Assembly: GCF_039519235.1 (NCBI RefSeq) | Contig: NZ_CP154351.1 | Coordinates: 992,001-1,056,000 of the forward strand | DNA length: 64,000 nt | Reading direction: 5' to 3' | Source of the DNA: Micrococcus sp. 2A | GTDB taxonomy: Bacteria; Actinomycetota; Actinomycetes; Actinomycetales; Micrococcaceae | Shown here: positions 33,120 to 42,310 of the stretch, piece by piece | Layout of the letters: each line of letters begins with the position of its first letter | Numbering within the stretch: the first letter of the stretch is position 1 | The notes under the pieces: generated by a model | The model's input: the letters and a program-made list of their open reading frames with translations, nothing else | Told to the model about the DNA's origin: nothing | Database searches by the model: none | Program-made: the position numbers and the translations under genes

Positions 33120-35310
33120 CACGTCCGTCCCGAACATCTCTTCGGTCCGCGTCCTCCTCTACGGTGACGTCAACCTCAACGTGATGGACGGCTCCGCGAT
33201 CTGGCTCCCGTCCCTGGCCGAGACCTTCGCCCTCACCGGCGCCGAGGTCCACGTCCAGCTCAAGGCGGTGGAACGTCGCGACCTGCTGACCGGCCCGCTC
33301 CGCGCGCTGCCCGGGGTGACCGTGCACGATGCGCGGCTCCGACCGGGCGAGGAATCCATGACGCCGGCGCAGGCGGCCGAGGCTCTCGAGTCCCTGGACG
33401 CGGCACTGGACTTCGACGCCGTCCTCGTGCGCGGCAGCGAGATGTGCTTGGAGCTCGTGGAGCGCGGGCACCTGCAGGGCAAGCTGTGGTCCTACATCAC
33501 CGAGTACGGCTACATCGGGGGCGGCTTCCCTGACGCGCTGGTCCGGCGTGTCAGCCGCATCGCCGAAGGAAGCCGGCTCATGCTGGCGCAGACCGAGCAC
33601 GCCCGCGCGGTCCTCGAAGCGCTGGTGCCCGCGGCGGCGGGGAGGACCGAGATCCTCTCTCCGATGGTGCCGGACCACGTCCGTCCCCTCCTCGCGGCGG
33701 AGCGGGCCGAAGGCGCCCTCCACCTGATCTACACCGGCAAGTTCGCGCATGACTGGCGCACCGATCGCATGCCCGAGATCCTCGAGGCACTGCGGCAGAG
33801 CGGGATGGACGCCCGCCTGACGATGGTGGGCGACAAGGTCCACCGGGAGCCGAATCACCCCGGCTGGGCGGCACGCATGCAGGAGACCCTGGCCTCCCAG
33901 ACGCCCGGATTCACCTGGACCGGCGCCATGAGCCGGGAGGACAGCATGGCCGCCATGGCCCGCTCGCATGTGTCCCTGGGCTGGCGCGCGCCCGCCCTCG
34001 ACCTCTCCCTCGAGATCTCGACCAAGGTGCTGGAGAGCTGTGCCTTGGGGGTGCCCCCGCTGGTCAACCGCACCACGATCCATGAGGACCTGCTGGGGGC
34101 CGACTATCCGCTCTTCGTCGACGCGCTCGGGGACGGCCCGGATGAGATCGCCGCGGTCCTCGCGTCCGCCCAGCCCCGGCTGGCCGAGCTGTCCGCCCAC
34201 GTGCTTGAGGCGGCGGAGCCCTATCGGATGTCTCACCGCGCCGAGGCACTGACTCGCATCCTGGAGCGGGTGGGCGCGGTCCGCCGTCCTCGGGCGCTGG
34301 CGGTGCCTGCCGAGGCCCGAACCAAGGTCCTCCTCGCCGCACACGACCTCAAGTTCGCCGGGGAGCTCGTGGACCTGCTCCACGCCGACCCGGATGTCGA
34401 GCTGCGCATCGACCACTGGGAGAGCCTGCACAAGCACGACGAGGCCGCGTCAGGCCGACTGCTCGAGTGGGCGGACGTGGTGGTGTGCGAGTGGGCGGGG
34501 CCCAACGCCGTGTGGTTCTCCCAGCGGGTCCGGCCTGATCAGCGGCTCGTCGTCCGTCTCCACATGTTCGAATTCCGGGGCGCATGGCTCGCGGACATCG
34601 ACGTGTCCCGGATCGACGCCCTGGTCGTCGTGTCTGACGTGACCCGTCGACGGGTCACCGAGGCGATGGACATCGACTCCGACCGGATCCATGTCATCCC
34701 CAATGCGGTGTCCTTCAGGGACCTGGCTCGTCCGGGGCGTGAGGGTCGGAGCTTCCGCCTCGGCATGGTGGGCATCGTCCCCCTGCTGAAACGACCCGAT
34801 CGCGCGATCGACCTCCTCGCCCGCCTGCGGGCGCGCGACGACCGCTTCACGCTCCACATTCGAGGCCGCATGCCGTGGGAGTACCCCCACGTGTGGCGCA
34901 AGCCCCTGGAGCGAGAGGGCTACCTGGACCTCTTCGCGCGTCTCGGGGCATCCGGGCTGCGGGAAGCCGTGGCGTTCGAGCCGTTCGGCGCCGACATGGG
35001 GACCTGGTACACGAAGATCGGCTGGATGCTCTCACCCAGCTCCACGGAGAGCTTCCACCTCGCCCCCGTCGAGGGAATGGTCTCCGGCGCGGTGCCGGTG
35101 GTCTGGGACAGGGACGGCGCGAAAGGTGTCTTCGGGGAGCGGTGGGTCGTGTCCGATGCCGAAGGGGCGGCGCAGCGGATCCTGGGCGCGGTGACGACCG
35201 ACGGTGGGTGGGAAGACCTCTCGGTCAGGGCCGTCGCGGATGCCGAGCAGTACGACGAGGTCGTCGTGGCGGACCTGTGGCGGGCCGTCGTGCTCCCACC
35301 CCGCGCCTAG
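33112..35310 (+). CDS. Tandem two-module glycosyltransferase
   Basis: At 732 residues this is about twice the size of a single GT4 enzyme. Residues 1-400 form one GT-B module (VRVLLYGDVNLNVMDGSAIW, LIYTGKFAHDWRTDRMPE, LEISTKVLESCALGVPPLVNR). Residues 405-732 form a second (VLLAAHDLKFAGELVDLL, WADVVVCEWAGPNAVWFS, VIPNAVSFRDL, GADMGTWYTKIG, SSTESFHLAPVEGMVSGAVP). The second module closely matches the C-terminal half of the minus-strand protein at 40.5-42.3 kb. A two-headed enzyme could add alternating sugars of a disaccharide-repeat polymer; that is inference. Codon use is more relaxed than in flanking core genes. Confidence 0.8.
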   Translation: MPDTSVPNISSVRVLLYGDVNLNVMDGSAIWLPSLAETFALTGAEVHVQLKAVERRDLLTGPLRALPGVTVHDARLRPGEESMTPAQAAEALESLDAALDFDAVLVRGSEMCLELVERGHLQGKLWSYITEYGYIGGGFPDALVRRVSRIAEGSRLMLAQTEHARAVLEALVPAAAGRTEILSPMVPDHVRPLLAAERAEGALHLIYTGKFAHDWRTDRMPEILEALRQSGMDARLTMVGDKVHREPNHPGWAARMQETLASQTPGFTWTGAMSREDSMAAMARSHVSLGWRAPALDLSLEISTKVLESCALGVPPLVNRTTIHEDLLGADYPLFVDALGDGPDEIAAVLASAQPRLAELSAHVLEAAEPYRMSHRAEALTRILERVGAVRRPRALAVPAEARTKVLLAAHDLKFAGELVDLLHADPDVELRIDHWESLHKHDEAASGRLLEWADVVVCEWAGPNAVWFSQRVRPDQRLVVRLHMFEFRGAWLADIDVSRIDALVVVSDVTRRRVTEAMDIDSDRIHVIPNAVSFRDLARPGREGRSFRLGMVGIVPLLKRPDRAIDLLARLRARDDRFTLHIRGRMPWEYPHVWRKPLEREGYLDLFARLGASGLREAVAFEPFGADMGTWYTKIGWMLSPSSTESFHLAPVEGMVSGAVPVVWDRDGAKGVFGERWVVSDAEGAAQRILGAVTTDGGWEDLSVRAVADAEQYDEVVVADLWRAVVLPPRA

Positions 35311-35332
35311 CCTCGAGCGATCGACGCCTTCC

Positions 35333-35338
35333 TATACT
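35333..35338 (+). promoter_or_regulatory. -10 element upstream of wecC
   Basis: TATACT (five of six consensus bases) lies 63 bases before the wecC GTG. No good -35 is visible. Confidence 0.5.
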
Positions 35339-35401
35339 CGAATGACATCTTGAGCTTGCACTGCACTGCAGGGTGGCGAGCCACACATCGAAGGGACTTC
35401 C

Positions 35402-36649
35402 GTGAGCAGCATCAACACCGTCGCCGTCATCGGCCTGGGATACATCGGTCTGCCGACCGCCGCCATCCTCGCCGAGAACGGCATGACCGTGCTCGGGGTC
35501 GACGTCAGCGAGCGCACCGTCGCCGCGGTGAACGCCGGCACCGTGCCGTTCGTGGAGCCTGACCTCGCCGAGTTCGTCCAGCGGAACGTGGAGGCGGGCC
35601 GTCTCTCGGCATCGCGTGAGACGCCCCAGGCGGATGCCTACATCGTCGCCGTTCCCACCCCCTTCAAGGGTGACCACGCCCCGGATCTCTCCTACATCGA
35701 GTCCGCCTCTCGTGCCCTGTCGCCCCAGCTGCGCGGGGGTGAGCTCGTGATCCTCGAATCGACGTCGCCCCCCGGCGCCACCGAGCACATGGCGGAGGTG
35801 ATCCTGGAAGCGCGGCCGGACCTCAAGGACGCCGGTCTGGAATTCGCGCACTGCCCGGAGCGGGTGCTGCCGGGCCGGGTCATGGTGGAGCTCGTCACGA
35901 ACGACCGCATCGTCGGCGGCTCGACCCTCGCGGCCGCCCGCCGGGCCGAAGAGCTCTATCGGACCTTCTGTGAGGGAGAGATCCTCCTGACGGACACCCG
36001 CACGGCGGAGATGGCCAAGCTGGTGGAGAACTCCTTCCGCGACGTCAACATCGCCTTCGCCAACGAACTGTCCCTGATCTGCGCCGAGCAGGGCATCGAC
36101 GTCTGGGAGCTCATCGAGCTCGCCAACCACCACCCGCGCGTGAACATCCTGCAGCCCGGTCCCGGTGTGGGCGGGCACTGCATCGCCGTGGACCCCTGGT
36201 TCATCGTCGATGCCGCCCCGAGCACCGCCCGCCTCATCCGAGCCGCTCGCGAGATCAACGACGCCAAGCCCCGCTGGGTGATCGGCCAGGTGAAGGCCGC
36301 CGCCTTCGACGTGCAGCAGGAGACCGGTCGCGCCCCCGTCGTCGCCGCCCTCGGCCTGGCGTTCAAGCCGAACATCGACGATCTGCGCGAGTCGCCCGCC
36401 CTGAACATCGCGGTGGACCTGGCCGACCAGTTCCATGCCTCCTCGGTCCTGGTGGTCGAGCCGCATGTGGACGCGCTCCCGCCGCGCCTCGCCGACAAGC
36501 CCAACGTCCAGCTGGTGACGGCTGACGAGGCGGTGGCGCAGGCGGACATCGTCCTGCTGCTGGTGGATCACGACGCCTTCGCGGGGCTCGGTGAGCGGGT
36601 TCGGGACAAGCGTGTCATCGACACGCGCGGACAGTGGCGCCGGAGCTGA
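35402..36649 (+). CDS. wecC: UDP-N-acetyl-D-mannosamine dehydrogenase
   Basis: WecC oxidises UDP-ManNAc to UDP-ManNAcA, the aminouronic acid donor. The 415-residue protein has VAVIGLGYIGLPTAAILAENG at the N-terminus, the VPTPFKGDHAPDLSY segment that distinguishes the ManNAc type from UDP-glucose dehydrogenases, and a catalytic-lysine region in AEMAKLVENSFRDVN. The catalytic cysteine is in PGVGGHCIAVDPWF at about residue 260, and LGLAFKPNIDDLRESPA opens the last domain. With wecB at 44.3 kb it completes the two-step route from UDP-GlcNAc. It has a GTG start, a GAAGGG ribosome binding site and its own promoter. Confidence 0.92.
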   Translation: MSSINTVAVIGLGYIGLPTAAILAENGMTVLGVDVSERTVAAVNAGTVPFVEPDLAEFVQRNVEAGRLSASRETPQADAYIVAVPTPFKGDHAPDLSYIESASRALSPQLRGGELVILESTSPPGATEHMAEVILEARPDLKDAGLEFAHCPERVLPGRVMVELVTNDRIVGGSTLAAARRAEELYRTFCEGEILLTDTRTAEMAKLVENSFRDVNIAFANELSLICAEQGIDVWELIELANHHPRVNILQPGPGVGGHCIAVDPWFIVDAAPSTARLIRAAREINDAKPRWVIGQVKAAAFDVQQETGRAPVVAALGLAFKPNIDDLRESPALNIAVDLADQFHASSVLVVEPHVDALPPRLADKPNVQLVTADEAVAQADIVLLLVDHDAFAGLGERVRDKRVIDTRGQWRRS

Positions 36650-36722
36650 CGGGCCGGTGACCCGGGGGCGGGCAGGAGTGCTGTCCCGCCCCGGAGGGAA
36701 CCCCGCGGGTCATCTGGCGGCA

Positions 36723-36773
36723 CCAGGTCCCACTCTGGCCGCCCGTCCGGGCGCCCGACCTGGATAGAGTGGG
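36723..36773. repeat. Interleaved inverted repeats in the wecC-glycosyltransferase gap
   Basis: CCAGGT (36723-36728) pairs with ACCTGG (36758-36763), and CCCACTCT (36729-36736) pairs with AGAGTGGG (36766-36773). The two pairs are interleaved rather than nested. A small GCCCG/CGGGC hairpin lies in the middle (36741-36752). A TAGAGT -10 candidate (36765-36770) overlaps the last arm. Confidence 0.5.
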
Positions 36774-36832
36774 CGGCGCGCCGGACGAGTTCCATGTGCA
36801 CCGGCGTCCGGGCGAGGTACACGGGAGGGTCA

Positions 36833-38644
36833 GTGGATCAGCAGAGCATCTCCGGTCTCCTGGGACGAGTGAGGGAGGTCCCCTGGGCGCGCCACGCCGC
36901 GCTGACCGCCCAGATCGTCGCCGAGCACGTCGTGGATGATCCGCTGCAGCTGCTCCTGCAGGGCTCCCGCCGGCTGCCCGCCGCGTGGCGGGGCCCCCTC
37001 GGCACGCTCGTCACCACGACCGCCGGCCGAGGTTCGGGGCTCGGCTCCGTGGCCGCCGCCGTTGGACTGGAGATGCAGGGCCGCACCGCCGAGGCCCGCG
37101 CCCGTGTCGCCGGAGGAACCGGCGATGCCCGGCCCGTCGCCGCCGCCGCCGTCGCCCGCGCGGACGCCGCCCTGCTGCTCGGCGACGCCGCCCTCGCCGC
37201 CGGCCTGCTGGAGGCCGTCCCGGAGAATGGCCGCGGCACCGCGTGGCACGCCGCCGCCGCCCGCCTGGCGCTGCACCGCGGGGACCTCGACGCCGCCGTC
37301 GCCGCGTCGGACCGTCGTGGGCTCGGCGACCTGCACGAGCGCATGGCGGGGGAGGCGGCCGCCTTCGCGGGGCACCGCCCGCACGTGCCCCGCCCCGCGT
37401 CCTACGCCCCCGTGCCGGGGCGCGTCCTCCACGTGCTCACCAACTCCCTGCCCCACACCGGGTCCGGCTACGCGCAGCGCAGCCACTCGACGCTGCGCGC
37501 GCTCGCGGACGCCGGGGTGCACGTGGAGGCCGTCACCCGGCCGGGCTGGCCGGCCCAGGTGGGCGTCCCGTGGGCGGCGCGCCAGGACATGGTGGACGGG
37601 ATCCACTACCGCCGCCTCACCCCGTGGCGCCTGGCCCAGGGGACCGCGGCCCGCATGGATCAGCACGCGCGCCTCCTCGCGGCGGAGGTCGACCGGTTCC
37701 GGCCGCAGGCGCTGCACACCACCACCCACTTCGTGAACGCCGTGGCGGTGCGGGCCGTGGCCGAGGCCTATGGCATCCCGTGGGTCTACGAGGTCCGGGG
37801 CCAGCTCGCGGACACGTGGGCGTCCAAGCGCGACGCCGCCGCCCTCACCTCCCAGCGCTACCGCGAGTTCGTGGCGCGTGAGGAGGAGGCGGCACGGTCC
37901 GCGGACGCCGTCGTGACCCTGGGGGAGACCATGGCCGCCCGCCTGCGGGCCCAGGGCGTGGCCCCGCAGGACATCACCGTGTGCCCCAACGCGATCGGCG
38001 AGGCGTTCCTGGCCGAGCCGCCCACCCGCGCGGCCGCCCGCCGCCGTCTGGGGCTGGCCGAGGACCACGTCTACATCGGCACCGTGTCCTCCCTGGTGGG
38101 ATACGAGGGGCTCGACACCCTCCTGCGCGCCGCGGCCCTCCTGATGCCGGACCACCCCTCCCTGCGGGTGTCCATCGCCGGCGACGGGGTCAGCCTTCCG
38201 GCCCTCCGCAGCCTCGCCTCGGACCTCGGGATCGCGGACCGCGTGCGCTTCCCCGGCCGCGTCGCCCGGTCCGAGGCGCTGTGGGAGCAGGTCAGCCTGG
38301 ACGTGTTCACCGTGCCCCGCCGCGACCTGCCGGTCACCCGCGCGGTGACGCCCATGAAGTCGGTGGAGGCGTCCGCCGTGGGCACGCCCGTGGTGGCCTC
38401 GGACCTCCCCGCGCTCGCCGAGCTCGTGCAGGACGGCGTCACCGGACTGCTCGTGCCGGCGGAGGACCCGGCGGCGTGGGCGCGGTGCCTCGGGGACCTC
38501 CTCGCGGAGCCCGGACGGCGGGAGTCGCTCGGATCCGCCGGACGCGCCTGGGCCGTGGGCACCCGTACGTGGGAGGCGAATGCGCGGCGGTATCGTGACC
38601 TCTACGAACGGCTCGGCGTGGAGGTTCCTCCCGGGCGAGACTGA
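36833..38644 (+). CDS. GT4 glycosyltransferase with helical N-terminal extension
   Basis: The protein has 603 residues. The first 190 are an Ala-rich, helix-rich region (ARADAALLLGDAALAAGLLE, AARLALHRGDLDAAVAASD) resembling tetratricopeptide repeats. The catalytic part begins VLHVLTNSLPHTGSGYAQRS near residue 200 and continues with VYEVRGQLADTWASKRD, VCPNAIGEAFL, IGTVSSLVGYEGLDTLLRAA and VTPMKSVEASAVGTPVVASD, the GT4 nucleotide-sugar site with its glutamate. The start is the GTG after GGAGGGT; an upstream ATG in the same frame would extend into the repeat region. It follows wecC and probably works on the same polymer. Confidence 0.82.
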   Translation: MDQQSISGLLGRVREVPWARHAALTAQIVAEHVVDDPLQLLLQGSRRLPAAWRGPLGTLVTTTAGRGSGLGSVAAAVGLEMQGRTAEARARVAGGTGDARPVAAAAVARADAALLLGDAALAAGLLEAVPENGRGTAWHAAAARLALHRGDLDAAVAASDRRGLGDLHERMAGEAAAFAGHRPHVPRPASYAPVPGRVLHVLTNSLPHTGSGYAQRSHSTLRALADAGVHVEAVTRPGWPAQVGVPWAARQDMVDGIHYRRLTPWRLAQGTAARMDQHARLLAAEVDRFRPQALHTTTHFVNAVAVRAVAEAYGIPWVYEVRGQLADTWASKRDAAALTSQRYREFVAREEEAARSADAVVTLGETMAARLRAQGVAPQDITVCPNAIGEAFLAEPPTRAAARRRLGLAEDHVYIGTVSSLVGYEGLDTLLRAAALLMPDHPSLRVSIAGDGVSLPALRSLASDLGIADRVRFPGRVARSEALWEQVSLDVFTVPRRDLPVTRAVTPMKSVEASAVGTPVVASDLPALAELVQDGVTGLLVPAEDPAAWARCLGDLLAEPGRRESLGSAGRAWAVGTRTWEANARRYRDLYERLGVEVPPGRD

Positions 38645-38695
38645 CGTCCCCCCCGCCCCTGGTGCCGGGGTGTGATCCGAGACTGAGGAGAGACC

Positions 38696-40501
38696 GTGAC
38701 CGACTTCCTGGTGGCCGTGCGCACGTCGCGGGTGGAGGAGCAGGACAGGGCGGCCACGGGACGCCTGCTCGAGTCCGTGGCACGCGGCTACGCGTCGTTC
38801 GTGGGTATGGACTACGAGCCCGAGCCGGCGCTCGTGCATCCGTCCGCCTCGACGTCGGCGCTGGTGTTCGCCCGGCGGGGCACCGAGCCCGTGCTCCCGG
38901 CGCGCGGCGATCGGTGGGCCGTGATGGCCGGTGCCGAGGACGCGGCCGACCTGGCGGACGCTGTGCGGCTGCGCGCGGGACGCCTGGTCTACGAGCGGCC
39001 GGTGTGGGGTCACTACGCCGCCGTGCTGGTGGAGCGCTGGACGGGCCGGGTCACCGCGTGGAACACGGTGCCGGCCTTCGAGGCCGTTCACTGGGGTCAG
39101 GACGGCCGACAGGTCTACCTGTCGAACCGGCCGCTGCTCGTCGCCCTGGCGCTGGCGGGCGGGCGACGCGACGCCGTAGCCCTCTCCCCGGCCTACCTGG
39201 CGGAGTACCTGTCCTTCGGCTACTCCATGACGGGGCAGTCCCCGTTCGAGAACGTGCGCGTGCTCCCCGTGGACCGCGCCGTCCAGGTCCATGACGGCCG
39301 GGTCACGGACGTCGACGCCCCCGCGGGGCTCACCCATCCGCTCTCCGCCGACCACACGCCCGAGGAGGGCGCCGACGCGCTGGCGGACGCGATGCGTGCG
39401 TCCGCCGACCGCGTGGAGCGACGCGTGGGAGACCGGCCGCTGCAGCTGCGGGTCTCCGGCGGCGCGGACAGCCGACTCCTCATCGGGCTGATGCGCGGAC
39501 GCGGCATGTCGATCTCGACCCTGACGTACGGGCAGGACCACGATCTCGACGTCCGCCTCGGCCGCATCCTCTCGGAGAGTGCGGGCCTGCCCTTCCGCAT
39601 GTCCACTCCGCCTCTCGCCCCGGGTGACGACGTCACGGAGCAGCTGAGCGCCACCCTCCGCCGGAGTCGGGGCGTCCCTCCGTCCGAGGCCCACACCGGT
39701 CGATACCTCGGTGCGGACGTCGGCGGTCCCGGGGAGGCCGTGATGCTGGGGAACTGGCCGCTCTACAAGGGCGGGGCGGCCAAGAGCTTGCGCTACACGC
39801 AGGAGTCCGCCCAGGAGGCGATGCTCTCCTCGGCTTCCGGCGCGGTGCGCCCGGGCGTCCGCGCGGGGCATGACGCCTGGCTGCGCGACTGGTTCCGGAC
39901 CCAGCCCGCCAACAATCCCGTCGAGTCGATGTACCTGTTCGCCCGCCAGTTTAGGTCGGGGCGGTGGATGCAGGGACACATCAGCCTCTACTCCGCTGAC
40001 GCGATGGTCGCCTACCCCCTGGGCGACGCCGAGGTCACAGCGGTGGCGGACGTGCTGGCGATGGCGGAGAAGGTCTCGTACCGCGCCGCCTTCGGCGCGC
40101 TCGCCCGGGTGTGGCCCGAGGGGACGGCCATCCCTCTGGACGGCAAGCCGTGGAAGTTCGAGCTCGCCGGTCCCGACCCGTCCTGGTCGGGTGACCACTA
40201 CGAGGATCGGATGCGTCCGTTGCCACCGCTCGAACCCCGGGCCGGCCACGTTCCTGCCGCTGAACGGGGGGAGCACTCCGGCGCCGCCGCCGCTGAGCTG
40301 GCCTCCGACATCGTCCGGTCGGAGGGCTTCGGCGCGCTGGCGCCGTTGCTCGCGGAGGAGTGGCTCCGGGCCATCGGCGCGACGGCGGAGTCCGGGAGTG
40401 CCGCCCTTCCGGCGGGGGTTTCCATGCGGGAGTTCCGCAAGACGCTCTGGCGCATTCGCACGGCGGACCTGTGGTTCGGGGCCTCCTGGCTGCGGGGCTG
40501 A
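38696..40501 (+). CDS. Asparagine synthase-like protein lacking the glutaminase cysteine
   Basis: The 601-residue protein has the two-domain plan of AsnB. Its N-terminus reads MTDFLVAV rather than MCG, so the class II glutaminase nucleophile is absent; residues 1-200 keep Ntn-like patterns such as VYLSNRPLLVALALAG. Residues from about 220 form an ATP-pyrophosphatase domain with LRVSGGADSRLLIGLM (SGGxDS loop) and TLTYGQDHDLDVRLGRIL. Relatives occur in polysaccharide clusters with unproven roles. A possible job is ATP-dependent activation or amidation of a uronic carboxylate with free ammonia or another amine; this is speculation. GTG start with GAGGAGAG upstream. Confidence 0.72.
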   Translation: MTDFLVAVRTSRVEEQDRAATGRLLESVARGYASFVGMDYEPEPALVHPSASTSALVFARRGTEPVLPARGDRWAVMAGAEDAADLADAVRLRAGRLVYERPVWGHYAAVLVERWTGRVTAWNTVPAFEAVHWGQDGRQVYLSNRPLLVALALAGGRRDAVALSPAYLAEYLSFGYSMTGQSPFENVRVLPVDRAVQVHDGRVTDVDAPAGLTHPLSADHTPEEGADALADAMRASADRVERRVGDRPLQLRVSGGADSRLLIGLMRGRGMSISTLTYGQDHDLDVRLGRILSESAGLPFRMSTPPLAPGDDVTEQLSATLRRSRGVPPSEAHTGRYLGADVGGPGEAVMLGNWPLYKGGAAKSLRYTQESAQEAMLSSASGAVRPGVRAGHDAWLRDWFRTQPANNPVESMYLFARQFRSGRWMQGHISLYSADAMVAYPLGDAEVTAVADVLAMAEKVSYRAAFGALARVWPEGTAIPLDGKPWKFELAGPDPSWSGDHYEDRMRPLPPLEPRAGHVPAAERGEHSGAAAAELASDIVRSEGFGALAPLLAEEWLRAIGATAESGSAALPAGVSMREFRKTLWRIRTADLWFGASWLRG

Positions 40502-40519
40502 CGCCTCCGCCGTGCCGGG

Positions 40520-42310
40520 TCAGCGCAGGCCCAGCACGGCGTCGGCCAGCGCGGGCACGACGCGCCGCTCGCCGAAGCGCTCCTCCACGTACGCCGCCGC
40601 CTCCGCCGTGAGCTGGGACCAGCGTGCCGTGTCGGCGACCTCGTCGTGCAGGCGCCGGGCCATCTCGTCCGTCGACGCGGCCAGCCAGTCCGGCGGGTAG
40701 AGCAGGTCCGCGCCGGCCCACGCGAGGGAGCGCGGCAGGCACCCGTGCACGGCCCCGTCGGGCAGGGTGAAGTGGAAAGACTCGAAGTCGGAGACGGACA
40801 GGACGACGCCCACCCTCGTGTACCACGCACCCATGTCTGGGCCGTGCGGGTCCCAGCGCACCGCGCTCTCCAGCAGGGGATCCTCGGCCATCCGGCGGGC
40901 CTGCTCGGCGAAGTACGCGGCCTCCTCGGGGCGGGCCGTCATCCATGCGACGTCTTCCGGACGATGGCCGCGGATGACCAGCCGGAAACGCGACTCCTCC
41001 GCACGCAGCGTGGCGAGGAGGTCCAGGGCGCGATGCAGCCCCTTGCGCGCGGGGAGGACACCCACCAGGCCCAGCGTGAACCGGCGAAGCGGGTCGGTCT
41101 CGTCGGTCGACGGAGGGCGGCGCCCGGGGATCCGGACGGCGTTGGGGATCCAGAGGGCGCGCTCCGCGGGGAAGCCGGTGTCCCGCAGCACCTGGGCGCG
41201 CACGTGCTCCGCCACGAACACCCATGAGTCGACGGCGTCCCGCCGCACCCGCCGGGGGAACTCGGTCGACGCCTCCTGGAGATGAGTGCGGACCGTGAGC
41301 CGGGTTCCGTCCGGCCGATGTCGTGAATACCACGCGGCATTGCCGAGCGACCACTCGCAGTGCACGACGTCGGCCCACTGGGCCAGGGCCGCGCTCGCGC
41401 CGGGATCGTGCCGGGCGTGACCGCGCCATTCGTCCACCCGCACCTCGTGCCCCCGGGCGCGGAGCTCCTCGAGGAGGCCGCCTGCGAACTTGAGGTCGTG
41501 GCCGGCTACGACCACCCGGCGCGGCTCGGCGCCCACTCGGACCCGAGGCGGCGGTGGTGCGGGCGGTGGGGTGAGCGGAGTCCCTCTCCGGACCAGCTCG
41601 AGCCGTGCCGCGCGTCCGCGGGCTGCCAGGACGGCGGGCGGAGCGGCGGCGTCCGCAGGGCTCAGGAGCGCGCGCCCGGCCGCGGCTGCGAGGTCTCGCA
41701 GTGCAGGGGACGACCGTTCCGGGTGCGGCACCACCACGGCGTCGACCAGCGAGAGCGCCTCGGTCCAGCGTCCCGGCGCGTCCGTGCCGGCGACGGCTCC
41801 GGGGACCACGAGGACGCCGGGAACCTGCCGGCCGTGGGCTCGGTGGAGCAGCCGCGCCATCCGCGGACCGCAACGCCGCGTGTCAGTCACCACGGTGTGC
41901 AGGCCCCCACCCTTCAGAGACCGGGCACGGGAGGCGGCCAGCGCGACGGCGTCTTCGGGCCGCCACGTTCCGGGCTCGGCGGGGTCCACGGGCAAGAGCA
42001 GGACACCGGGGGACCGGGGTGTCCTCGGTCCCAGGGGGTTCCACGCGTCGAGCGAGAGTCGACGGGCTCCGGTGACCGCGCGCGTGAGCCGGGCGGAGGC
42101 GGGGAGCGGGAGGATGCGGTGCGCCAGCGGATCCCCGTCTATGGCTTCGCCGGTGGTGGGAGACGCGGTCCATGCGGACGAGGGCAAAGTGAGGCTGCCG
42201 ACGAGCCTGCGTCCCTGGCGGGCGGCGGAGTTCCAGACGTCCGCGACCCGGACCTGAGTGCGGTCGGCCAGGAGACGGGCCAGGCGGAGAGGACGGCCGC
42301 CGGGGGTCAA
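40520..42310 (-). CDS. Glycosyltransferase with divergent N-terminal domain
   Basis: The protein has 596 residues. The first 265 are a poorly conserved alpha/beta region (GVLLLPVDPAEPGTWRPEDA, HTVVTDTRRCGPRMARLLH, VDAVVVPHPERS) ending in a proline run. The C-terminal 330 residues are a GT-B module sharing HDLKFAG, WADVVHCEW, IPNAV, LGLVGVLPARKG, RLVIRGH, GPDMGAWYT and SDFESFH with the second module of the tandem enzyme at 33.1-35.3 kb, so the two are paralogues. Its start overlaps the ABC ATPase stop by four bases, making a minus-strand export and transferase operon. Confidence 0.78.
   Translation of the reverse strand: MTPGGRPLRLARLLADRTQVRVADVWNSAARQGRRLVGSLTLPSSAWTASPTTGEAIDGDPLAHRILPLPASARLTRAVTGARRLSLDAWNPLGPRTPRSPGVLLLPVDPAEPGTWRPEDAVALAASRARSLKGGGLHTVVTDTRRCGPRMARLLHRAHGRQVPGVLVVPGAVAGTDAPGRWTEALSLVDAVVVPHPERSSPALRDLAAAAGRALLSPADAAAPPAVLAARGRAARLELVRRGTPLTPPPAPPPPRVRVGAEPRRVVVAGHDLKFAGGLLEELRARGHEVRVDEWRGHARHDPGASAALAQWADVVHCEWSLGNAAWYSRHRPDGTRLTVRTHLQEASTEFPRRVRRDAVDSWVFVAEHVRAQVLRDTGFPAERALWIPNAVRIPGRRPPSTDETDPLRRFTLGLVGVLPARKGLHRALDLLATLRAEESRFRLVIRGHRPEDVAWMTARPEEAAYFAEQARRMAEDPLLESAVRWDPHGPDMGAWYTRVGVVLSVSDFESFHFTLPDGAVHGCLPRSLAWAGADLLYPPDWLAASTDEMARRLHDEVADTARWSQLTAEAAAYVEERFGERRVVPALADAVLGLR

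Noticed and set aside
36830..40276. A 1,148-codon open frame on the minus strand opposite two locus genes
   Set aside because: Same GC-rich shadow effect; the plus-strand glycosyltransferase and asparagine-synthase-like proteins carry the recognisable motifs.
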